Source: Apostichopus japonicus (Eukaryota; Echinodermata; Holothuroidea; Aspidochirotida; Stichopodidae). Taken from it: 64,000 nucleotides of DNA. A model generated the notes under the pieces. That model did no database searches. It was not told the origin of the DNA and saw nothing but the letters and a program-made list of their open reading frames with translations. The position numbers and the translations under genes were made by a program. This document shows, piece after piece, positions 37,501 through 46,700 of the stretch (positions are counted from its first letter, which is position 1; every line of letters begins with the position of its first letter). Location of the stretch: assembly GCF_037975245.1 (NCBI RefSeq), contig NC_092577.1, positions 27,217,398 to 27,281,397 of the forward strand, given 5' to 3'.

Positions 37501-40500
37501 AACCTACAAAAGCAATGATCCATAGGACATGCAATCAGGTCGAACATGATGTGTGACTGGTGACAATCTTCAAAAACTTTTGGGAAATACTTGGTTCTCA
37601 GGCAAAAGTCTACATCTGGTTGCTCATTTTCAAGCCCGAGAAGTGCCATTTCCGGTGATCTGGGGGGTATCAAAACCAGAAATTTTCTTGTACGCTCCGC
37701 GCCAACCGATGGTGGCGCTCCACTTAGATAGTAATTCGCGCCCCCCGGGTTAGAAAATCCTGGATACGCGCATGATACATTATCATGTACCTGCTGTATA
37801 CCAACACCTTCACACAAATTATGATTCAATTCTGAAAATGTTTACATTTGACCCTGTGACCTCATTAATATTTTGAGATGAGCACCAAAATCCATAGGGC
37901 TCTTCTACTCAGTATGGCGCATATATGTACCAAGTATGATTTCAATCAAACTTCTTGTTGTTCAGTTACTATGTTTACAAGCTATTTTAGTGAGTTATAT
38001 GGGTCAAAAAGTTTGTTCTTTCAAAAAAATGTTAAAAATCGTTAGAGTGACAGATTTTCACAGAAATTGCAACAATGACGTGTGATGTCATAAGGAACAG
38101 TCACATGGAAAAGTTTGGCAATGAGGTCATTGGGTCAAAGGTCAATCTGAAGACAAAAATGAAATTCATCTAAAAATTCAAAATTTTTATGATCAAAAAG
38201 TTTTTTTTTGACCTAAGGTCATACCAATCCAAGATGTTAGGGTTAGCTTAGGGTTAACATATTTGCTACTGTGTGTACACAAAATGGTTTTTCGCGATAC
38301 AAATTGATGTTGCGATGTAACTGGATGCGTACCATCAGGTGATACCTTATTCTTGTTTCCAGTCATTTACTCTGGAAATGAGGGCGCTTTAAAAAAAAGT
38401 TCTATGGATGTGATTCTTGAGAGTGGAGGAATAACTTACACCGAAAAATAATCATGTCATGATGTACAAAATACGTGACCTGTTTGTGTCCATTTTGTTC
38501 TGATTGGAAGTGACGTCATCAAACGCAATATGATCAATTACTCAAAAACAAAATTGTTAATTGCCTTATAAATAACAGCAAAAATACTTCGAGACATCTT
38601 CTATGGACTCAGTGAGTTTAAATTATTTTTCCTTAACATTACACAAAATGTGGTAGCTACTGGAAGACACATCATATGGTTGCATTGATTCTCTGGACTG
38701 ATTCTTATTAAATATTCATGAGAAAAAACGATCAAATTACATCTCATCTGGTACTCCTTGGAGGTGCTGATTATGAATCTGTGATTATTTAGGCGGTTTG
38801 GAGTGGTGGGGGCATTTTATGCCTTCCTGACGTTCCATACCGCACACTTTTAAGACTTAAGTACTGTTTGTGTTTTTTATCAAAATGCCCCCCCCCTACC
38901 CCAGGGAAGGAACGCACCTACAAGTTTCATCCTGTTTTGGAAAGGGGACACCCTAGCGGTAGTACCCCAGTTACCATGGTAACTCTCCAAATAAGAAGGG
39001 TCAGGATTTTTCCTTGCTTAGTAACACTAATTAGTATGACTGTTTTGGATTTTTTTTTTTTTAATTGACCCCCCAAAGAAGGGACGCACCTACCAGTTTC
39101 ATCCTGTTTGAAAAGTAGATACCATAGCCATGTTTCCCTGAAAAGATGTGCTTGAATCGGACAACCCCAGTAAGGTCAAACCACATTGAGTACAAGAAGT
39201 CTATTGTTTTTGGTGGAGGTCATTTGGGGGCCACTAGGAGTCAAATTGTCAAAACCTTGTAAACACAATATCTCAAGAAGGGAAGCTTGGTCAGACGTGA
39301 TATTTGGTGTAAAGAAGTTCCACATTGAGTTAAAGGAAGCCTGTTGTTTCTGGTCGAGGTCATTTGGGTTCACCAGGGGTCAAATTGTCAAAACCTTGTA
39401 AACACAATATCTCAAGAAGGGACGCTTGGTCAGACGTGATATTTGGTGTAAAGAAGTTCCACATTGAGTTAAAGAAGCCTGTTGTTTCTGGTCGAGGTCA
39501 TTTGGGTTCACCAGGGGTCAAATTGTCAAAACCTTGTAAACACAATATCTCAAGAAGGGAAGCTTGGTCAGACCTGATATTTGGTGTAAAGAAGTTCCAC
39601 ATTGAGTTAAAGAAGCCTGATGTTTTTGGATGAGGTCATTTGGGGTCACCAGGGGTCAAATGTCAAAACCTTGTAAACATGATATATCAAGAAGGGAAGC
39701 TTGGTTAGACCTGATATTTGGTGTAAAGAAATTCCACATTGAGTTAAAGTAGCCGGTTGTTTTTGGTCGAAGTCGTTTGGGGTCACCAGCGGTCAAATTG
39801 TGTGAAAACCTTGTAAAACACGATATCTCACTATTATAAGCTTGGCCAGATCTTATACTTAGTTTGAAGTTGTATAACATTGAGTAAAACATGGAGTAAA
39901 AAGAATCCTGCTGATTTTGGTGGGGTTCAAAGGTCATTTGGGTCACTAGGGGTCAAATTGTGAAAACCTCGGAAACACGATATCTCAAGCAGGGAATCAT
40001 GTGCAGACCAGATATTTAGTTTGTAGGAGGACCACATTGTGTAAAAGAAGCCTATTTTTGTTGTTGATCATTTGGGGTCACCAAGGGTCAAAGTGTGAAA
40101 ACCTTGTAAACATGATATCTCAGTAAGCAAAGCTTGTGCCAACCGCATAAATTATTGTGTACAAGTACCACATAGAGTTACAGGAGCCTATTGTTTTTGG
40201 TGGAGTTAAATGGTCATTTGGGGTCAGCAAAGGTCAAATTGTGAAAACGTAAACATGATATCTCAAGAAGGGAATCTTGGGCCAACTTCATATTCAGTGT
40301 GTAGAAGTACCACATTGAGTTTAACGGGCCTATTGTTTTGGTGGAGGTCAAAGGTCATTTGGGGTCACCAGGGGTCAAATTGTGAAAACCTGGAAAAAAA
40401 AAGGGTCACATGAATTCCTGAAAGGTTTACCATGTCAGGGACATATTTTATTGCTCTCACATCTTCGTATACATCATGCTCTCACCATACTTGGTAAAGG

Positions 40501-41789
40501 TATAAGATGTCCTTTTTTTACCTACGTTTAGTAAAAAATTGCTGCGCAATATCTTAAACTTGGTCCCAATTCTCCATATTAAAGACCCTCATGGATTTAC
40601 TTTGACACAGGACACAATTGACCTAACCCTTTACAGTTGCCCTTATTAGTGCTTGTTATTTCACAAGTACATTTAGTGACAGATACTGTCCTAATATTTG
40701 CCCAAATATGATGCTGATCAAAAGGTCCTTTGAAGTCAACAGTTTCCTCTTTTAAGTGGCTGAGGGTTTTCCACATCAACATATGCCTGTTATCTGTCAT
40801 CAACATTCGGAAGGATATCACTTTTTGCAATGATTTAGTTGTCTGGAACTCCTTTCTGATATTATGGTCCTAATTGAAATATTTTTATTCACAGAGATGT
40901 GGAGGTGCAAAGAAAATGGCAGTGTTTGAGAATGGATCACATAATGACACTTGGCAACGAGCTGGCTACTGTGAAACCGTCAAGGACTTCTTAAATCGGG
41001 TTAGTAAAATTACTAATGTCAACAGAATATCATATATGCAGCGTAAAAGTAAGCACTGGGCCTGACGTTTCGATCCTAGCACGATTTCTACAGAGGATGA
41101 ATGACAAGTTAACAGTAACAGAAGGGGCAAAAACACATATGTTAATACAGACAGGTTAATGAGCAGGGTGAACACAAAGAGAAACAGATGTAAAAGCATA
41201 AGTAGACAAGGGATGGAGAGAAGAAAGAAACCAACAGGGTGAAGAGGAGAGGCAGGAGATAAACTAGAGAGGGACAAAGACAGAAAAGTGTGGAGGAAAA
41301 AGGTGGAAGAGAGCTACAAGAAGAGGGGTGTCAGAAGGGGAGATGGATGGGGGCTGGGGCAGATGGTTATTCATGTCCTTCCTGAATGTTGAGCCCATGA
41401 GGTTGAATGGTGCGAAGGCATTGCATCCAGTCTCTCTCTGCTGATATAGGTCAGGACGGCTGCCTTAAGATTCAAACCCATTAACGGTTTGACTACTCTT
41501 ACAAAGGCTCTTTAGTGGATAAGCAGTAAGCTAACAGTTTTGTATAAAATTGTACCCATTTCATTCAAATGAGTTTTGCTGCATGTAGTCATATCCTGTC
41601 AAATGACAAATACCTGTTTTCTATCATTCCTTTAATACATGTTTTTTTGTTGCCATTTTTGCATAATGTAAAATAGACTAACATCACAGACACTGTTGTT
41701 TCTTTCAGTATTCTGGTGTATCGAAGCAGCCTTCCACATCCGGGCAACCTGTCGAGCCGCCCTCTCCTCTGGCCACCACCCCTCATTAG
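28517..41789 (+). CDS. ABHD13: ABHD13-like membrane-anchored serine hydrolase, complete CDS
   Basis: Seven exons join in phase to a 384-residue protein: 28517-28784, 29647-29887, 31899-31999, 33367-33620, 35548-35652, 40895-40999 and 41709-41789 (stop TAG). All introns are GT-AG. Residues about 63-89 form one hydrophobic helix, the expected N-terminal signal anchor. The alpha/beta-hydrolase core follows: oxyanion loop HGNAGN (161-166), LLVEYRGYGKSDGDP, nucleophile elbow GRSLGG with Ser233, LFISGAADELVPP with Asp310, and NGSHNDTW with His339, a full catalytic triad. These blocks match ABHD13 of the BEM46 family; its physiological substrate is poorly known. The human protein is about 337 residues. 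The extra length here is mainly a hydrophilic N-terminus with an acidic dileucine-like DLVPLI. Introns carry many mobile elements but no break in the frame. Confidence 0.97.
30290..30402. repeat. 21-bp tandem repeat in ABHD13 intron 2
   Basis: Five to six copies of a 21-base unit containing AGAATTTGGCTGGAGCAGGAT. On the minus strand it yields a seven-residue repeat (ILLQPNS), an artefact of unit length divisible by three rather than a gene. Confidence 0.85.
30895..31830. repeat. Diverged array of GGTCA-rich units (relative of 39.2-40.4 kb array)
   Basis: Units of roughly 130-160 bases repeat the phrases GAGGTCATTTGGGGTCA / AAGGTCATGTGAGATCA / AAGTTCATTTGAGGTCA, then a variant of GTCTGAAAA...GTAAAC and a GAACTTCATA-like block. 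Divergence is high, so copy number (about six or seven) is approximate. It fills the second half of ABHD13 intron 2. Confidence 0.65.
32908..33007. repeat. Foldback repeat of TTCGCCCAA units
   Basis: The left arm, GTCACTTCGCCCAAC then CATTTCGCCCAAC, is inverted on the right as GTTGGGCGAAATGG and GTTGGGCGAAGTGAC. The arms are about 36 bases with a few mismatches and a 25-30 base loop. It could form a stable hairpin in RNA or DNA. It is in ABHD13 intron 3. Confidence 0.8.
33133..33212. repeat. Short tandem repeat (CTGGACAC-type)
   Basis: Four consecutive units share TCTGGACAC(T/C)GT and differ in the link (GTCCC or TTTTCCT). It lies in ABHD13 intron 3, about 155 bases before exon 4. Confidence 0.8.
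33682..33994. mobile_element. hAT-type MITE (CAGGCGCGTAGCCAGG ends), perfect TSD
   Basis: It begins CAGGCGCGTAGCCAGG and ends TTGGCTACGCCCCTG. ATAGTGTG stands on both sides (33674-33681 and 33995-34002), a perfect 8-bp target duplication. The 313-bp interior includes TAGCGCCACCATGGTTGG and TGGAAATGGCACTTCCCAGG, which also occur, partly inverted, at 36.7-36.95, 37.6-37.77 and 59.6-59.76 kb. No transposase. It lies in ABHD13 intron 4. Confidence 0.92.
34090..34330. repeat. 58-bp tandem repeat, about four copies
   Basis: The unit contains ATCCTGTGACATATTACATA, GTTGGTATAGCTGGTTATA and TAAATCATAATAAT. TTGGTRTAGC recurs at 34151, 34209 and 34267, an exact 58-base period. It lies in ABHD13 intron 4. 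Confidence 0.85.
35925..36065 (-). repeat. Inverted copy of the 5.3/53.9-kb dispersed repeat end
   Basis: The plus strand contains CATTGTTACGAACGCAGGATTC, GTCTGGGACGCAATGTTTTG and CTTGCGTCC...GACGCAAACTTTTTTTT. The reverse complement aligns with the right-hand ends of the repeats at 5520-5645 and 54085-54205. It lies in ABHD13 intron 5, and a related GGACGCAA segment occurs at 35420-35480. Confidence 0.55.
36342..36943. mobile_element. Composite of nested hAT-like MITE pieces
   Basis: The left part opens with CAGGTGCGTATCCAGGGGG and a GC-rich palindrome (GGCGCGCGCCCCCC), then a long purine-only tract (36387-36505). A second start-like CAGTGACAGATCAAGG appears at 36566. From about 36770 to 36943 the sequence is an inverted relative of the 33.7-kb MITE, ending CTCGCTACACGCCTG. 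No matching target duplication was found, so boundaries are approximate. Confidence 0.5.
37560..37773. mobile_element. Partial MITE of the same family
   Basis: TTTCAAGCCCGAGAAGTGCC, ATTTCCGGTGATCTGGGG, TTTTCTTGTACGCTCCGCGC, ATGGTGGCGCTCC and a terminal TCCTGGATACGCGC correspond in order to the right part of the 36.3-36.9 kb composite and to 59.62-59.76 kb. The left end is not clear. Confidence 0.55.
39170..40400. repeat. Tandem array of about 140-bp units with GGTCA motifs
   Basis: Eight to nine copies carry, in order, GGTCATTTGGGGTCACCAGG, GGTCAAATTGTCAAAACCTT, GTAAACACAATATCTCAAGA, AGGGAAGCTTGGTCAGA, a TGATATTTGGTGTAAAGAAG-like block and TTCCACATTGAGTTAAAG. Copies 1-4 are nearly identical (period about 140) and later ones diverge. 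The open frames through the first copies (39186-39633) have no coding character. It occupies ABHD13 intron 5. Confidence 0.9.
41043..41545 (-). repeat. Dispersed repeat with degenerate hammerhead-ribozyme motif (copy A)
   Basis: It starts GTAAAAGTAAGCACTGGGCC on the plus strand. The minus strand of 41062-41093 reads CTGTAGA, a stem-loop centred on TGCTA with GGATC, then GAAACGTC, the strand order of a type I hammerhead but with a damaged CUGANGA box. A purine-rich body follows, and the end reads AGTGGATAAGCAGTAAGC, TAACAGTTTTG, which recurs after copy C (55264-55300). It nearly fills ABHD13 intron 6. Similar repeats are known in Penelope-like elements and retrozyme-like repeats; assignment to either is inference. 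Confidence 0.6.
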
Positions 41790-42029
41790 TTTACATCGAC
41801 GTGTAAGGTACACCAAGGCGTCCAGGCCCTCTGTTGATCCATCCTTTCTGCTACAGTCAGCTCCCTCTTTTTAGTTTACATCATATAACAAAGCGTATTA
41901 TCGTGAGTTCATCCCATTGTCAAGCAGTGAGCCAGACGTATTCAACTAGTTCTTCTCATGATCAGCAGAAAGTTACATTGCTGTTTCAAACTCAGTCAAA
42001 TTCATGAACATGAGGTCTGATATTTGTAT

Positions 42030-42759
42030 AATAAAACTGTTTAACCAAAGTACTACTTGACTAATATTGAGTCATAAATTAACAAGAATCTCTCAAATGA
42101 ACAAATTGAAATACTGTATTGCTTTTAATTCCCTAAGATTTATTATAGTACCTTAATTTGTGATCAGGAGATAACGTCATTCCGTTGCCGTGTTTTTTTT
42201 CCCAGCAATCATTTTGTTAGTTTTTTTGTGCGTGAGTTTCGGGCCGTTTTATGTAAGTTTCCAAGATACTTCACATATTACAGGACCCTATCCCTCAATA
42301 AAAACATTTGATATTAACATAATGCAGGATTCTACTTTAGACTGAAACCAAGGAATCGTAGAGAATGTTGTATAAAAGTCAAAGCATATCTAATGGTAAA
42401 AGTGCAGTCAAGATACTCAGTGTCCACATGAATTAACAAAAGAGAGGTTGATTTGCATAGAAATCATGTTCAAGAAGAAAATTAGTGATAGCCTTTCCTT
42501 CATACTGTGATGCTTGTACTCAGTAGCCATTAAATATATCCACAGCACCTGTGTGCTGCTCATTGTTTGAATTTGTTAAACATTAGTGAGAGCTTGAAAT
42601 CTCTGGATTTGTTTTATGTAAATACAATTCTGTTCTTGTTGCCGTTTAGTGAAAGTTGTATATTTATTTCAAAGTATCACAAAGGTGGCCTTTCAATATC
42701 TAGAAGGAACTTATTTTTTAGTACAATATTGTATACAGACTTCAATTGAGCCTAATAAA
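42030..42759 (+). promoter_or_regulatory. Candidate ABHD13 poly(A) signals
   Basis: AATAAA hexamers occur downstream of the stop at 42030-42035, 42297-42302 and 42754-42759. The first would give a 3' UTR of about 260 bases. The last is followed by a T-rich, GTG-containing stretch, a good cleavage context, and would give about 1 kb. Which is used cannot be told from sequence alone. Confidence 0.5.
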
Positions 42760-43296
42760 GTTCATAAAGATGTGATTTATTTTGTTCATATTATATTTGT
42801 TGCATTCAATTGTTGATACTGCAGAACTAGATACCTTGTCACAGTAAAATATCATGAGTGCTCCATTTTGAGGACAAGAAACAACACATGAATACATTCA
42901 TATTAGGACAAACCTTGTTTGCAATTTTAACAATGAGAACTATCAGTTTGAAACTTACAAGAGACATAAATTTAATATCATACGTATCAACTTAATCTCT
43001 CCTCTGCCCCTTCCCTTCTTTCAGACTTTTCCATGATATTAAAGTTAAGTTAAAATTAAGTTAGTTGTTGAGCAAAGTAATTTAATGGGTGGGAGAAAAT
43101 AATCACACTGGTTGTGCAATTGCGCACCAAGAAACGTTGAGCCTCGGGTGTCAGCCTTGTCCACGATGGATAACAGGTCGTTTAGGTCCGCCACTCTACC
43201 GTCACGCCCACACGATACTCCTCTCGCCGACAGAACTCATCTCTCCGGGAATTGGTGTTCGCAGCCACCTTTCCGCCTGAGGCGTAGAGCACCCTG

Positions 43297-43550
43297 TTCA
43301 ATATAGTCTGCAAACACATCTGAATTCATAGGAATCAGCCATCATACTAGTATTAGTTCAATAATGTATTCCAACACATCTGAATGCATTGGAGTCAGAC
43401 ATCATACCAGTATTTGTTCAGTACAGTCTGCAAACACATCTTTTGAATGCATTGGAGTCAGCCATCATACTAGAATAAATTAGTACAATAGAGTCTGCCA
43501 ACACATCTGAATGTACTGGAGTCAATATTCATACTAGTATTAATTCAGTG
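43297..43550. repeat. 62-64-bp tandem repeat between convergent genes
   Basis: About four copies share GTCTGCAAACACATCTGAAT, GCATTGGAGTCAGCCATCAT and ACTAGTATTAGTTCA. The array lies between the ABHD13 3' end and the ABT1 stop codon, so it could fall in either 3' UTR. Confidence 0.85.
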
Positions 43551-43752
43551 TGAGTGCGTTGTAGCCATGATTCCACTAATCCAAATCACTTCAGCATACT
43601 AGTTAACCATGTTATCAGTAATCATGATTTCATTCATATATTAACCTTAATCACCCATCATGTATGAATTCAGTGCAGTTTGATATCATATCATGGTTTT
43701 CATCAGCCCTAATATATCAGTATCAATTCAACATCGAGACATTACCCCTATA

Positions 43753-46700
43753 TCATGTCTTTTTAAATATCTTTGCCAGAGTGCTCTTTGCTATTTTTCC
43801 AGACTGTTTTACTGGTCTCTCGTGGTTAATTTCACTCTCGGTCCTCACTTGGTGAAACTCATGCTGCCCCTGTGTCCACACTTTCCCCTGTTTCTCCTTC
43901 TTTTCTTTCATTTTCTGCAGTCTTTTACTTTGTTCTACATTCTGAATGTATGCAGCCGTTTCCTTTTTGGCTTGTGTTAATTCCATCCTTCCTCTTTGAA
44001 TTCTAACTTGTTTTTCAAACTCTAATCTTTCTACGAGATGTGCCCATTTGAATCGAGGTAAGTATTTAAGGCTCCACAGCTCGTCGTAATACGCGTCTCT
44101 CTTCTTTTCTCCCATGCGAGTATTGTGTAGTGAGGCAGCGACTCTTTTTGCTGTTCTCTTCTTCTTAAACTCAATCCATCCTTCTGTATACAGTCTCGCC
44201 TTGCTTCCTCCTCGTTTCCTACGTTGCTGTCTAAAGTAATCATCTGTTAACAGAAAAAGAAAATGTGTAAAAGTAAGTTGGCCTGACGTTTTTGATCCTA
44301 GCAGGATCTTCTTAAAAGGCTAAATGACAAGTACAGGTAACAGTAACAAAAGGGAAAAACCATGCACAAAATACAGAGAGGTTAATGAGCATGGTGAACA
44401 CAAAGAGATAGATGTAACCTGGATTAGTAGACAAGGGATGGGGAGAAGAAAGAAGGAAACCAGCAGGGGAAGAGGAGAGGTAGGAGATAAACAGTGGAGG
44501 GGCAAAGAGAGGATTAAGGGAAGGGGGTAGGGAATAAACTGGAGAAGGAAAAAAAGAAGAAAGTACACTGCATGAGTGACACATTTTATATAAGAGTCAT
44601 ATTTTGCAATTGTCAAGATTCAGTGCCAAATAAAAACTTCAGGTTTGAATGTACTAGTTATGTTTGGGCAAATGGGTAGGCGCTAATTACGAAAATTAAC
44701 TGATGCCTAGTTCGAGTTTTATCAATGACCTTAACTGTGTAAAATGGTTCGCTATCTGCACGTGCATTATGTACGGGAAGTTTTCACGTGCAGAGATCGT
44801 TCACAGAAACTTGTTTTCTATTGTTATTTGGTTGCAGCCAATGATCTTAACCTTTATCATAATCTTTTTCGAGACAACCAAATGACTATTGTTCTCTATT
44901 GTTCGACAACTGATTACAGGAATTTCTTAAACCCGCAACAGTATCACTAGGGTCTTGTGCTTACCAAGGAGATCTTTCTATTATGTCATGGAATTCAACC
45001 AAGATGTACTTTGCTATTTCTTATTTTCAAATAATTTCCCAAGTTTCACCTCACTTGACTTAACATGATCTCCACTGAAAATAGGACAGTATAAATTCTA
45101 GACACTAGACTTCAGCTTGGTCACCAGAAATAACTCTTATAATATATTCCCTTAACTTGTGTATCTGCTTTTGCGAAGCTATGACTTCTGAAAGCCTGTG
45201 TTTTTGGCAGCGAAACAGCCCAAAGCTTTATATTTCGTGGACTCGATTATTATTGCATCCACTGACCCCAATACCATAAGACACAGTATGTATACTGGCC
45301 TATAATAGCAGCGAATCTTACGAAATATGACAAGACGTTTGGGCAGTTTTTTTATAACTATCATTTACTTTTAATAGAAGAATTGCTACCCAAAATGAGT
45401 TAACAAGTGTGTGAAAAATTCTAACAACCATTTTTTTCTCTAGTAACTGCATGTTAATTGGAAGGGTGATGTTAATGGCTCACTAATACCAAAAGTATGT
45501 TGAAAGTCCACTGTTGTTTCCCCTCCGCAGAATGATGTCACACGGTGACCTATATATTAATGAGCTTTTACGCTTCACGTTTCTGGTCAGTGAGAATCTG
45601 CTAACTTTAACATCAAATTTCTCTAAATTGCTGTCTCTTTCGAATGATAACCACAGTATTGTTTAATTACTAAACTACTTTAGTATGAGCCAAAGAATAA
45701 AAGAAGGTTTTTTATGCCTACAGCTATGCATTTTCAGGGCTAAAAGAAAGTAATTTTAATGATGGAAATCATTCTACAAGGCAAAAATAAAGCTATGAGC
45801 ATCAGTCAGGACTGTGACTTCCTGAAGGAAATAAGGTGGGAATGCATATATGCCTCCAGGTAGTCCCAGGGAATGGAACTGTCTGGAACAGAAGGTCTAG
45901 TAGGCCATGGTACATAGGGCATTTATGTGCTGTTTTCAATTTCCGTGCAACTGATCGAGGGAGGGGCTAAATTTATCACAGAATGATGAATTAAGAGTTG
46001 CTAATCACAAATTGCTTTATCCCCACGCATGGTTGTGGTTAAGCGAGAAGAAAATTCATAGAAAAGGGAGTTACATTACCATACTTAAAACCAATATACC
46101 AGTTCCACTACTACTGTTTTACTGAAGTGAGAAAGTACACTAACACTGCAAGTTTCATGGGAGTTCACTCAATTTTTTTTATTTCAGACCTTGAATGAAA
46201 TCATAAATGAATTATGACTGCTAAAATATGTAAGCTAATTAACCAATTGGTTAATTAGATTAATTAGTTAAAAAACATTGTTAATTAGTTAATTATCTAA
46301 ATGCATTAATTATTAAAAATCCTACTAATTTATTAGCCAGTTAATTAATTAAGGCCATTTTAATCAGTTGAAAGGATTGAGTATATATGGTAGAGAACAA
46401 AAAGGAAGGAAATTTCAAATAATCTTCAAAACTTCATCCACATCTTTGTTTGTATTTAGAGAAGTTTGACTGAGTAGGTTGTAACATGGACTTCCTTTAA
46501 ATAAAGATTGTCTCAATTGCCTTGAAAGAATGCTATACCCTCCCAAACCAAATTTGACTACAACTCAAACTATGAGCACTTTGTTCATTCAAAAGTGAAA
46601 TACTTTTTCAAGCCTGATGACTCAAAAGACAGATGCTTATCCACGCTATTCGAGGTGCAAGAAGATGAGAGATACTACCTCCCCTGGATGACACGATACC

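Noticed and set aside
39186-39946. Repeated frames with KLSKPCKHNISRR and similar
   Set aside because: They arise from the 140-bp tandem array. The frame changes from unit to unit and no conserved protein is implied.
44320-44616. Hydrophobic minus-strand frames suggesting a membrane protein
   Set aside because: They are the reverse translation of the purine-rich body of hammerhead repeat copy B; the same pattern appears in copy A (40966-41277).
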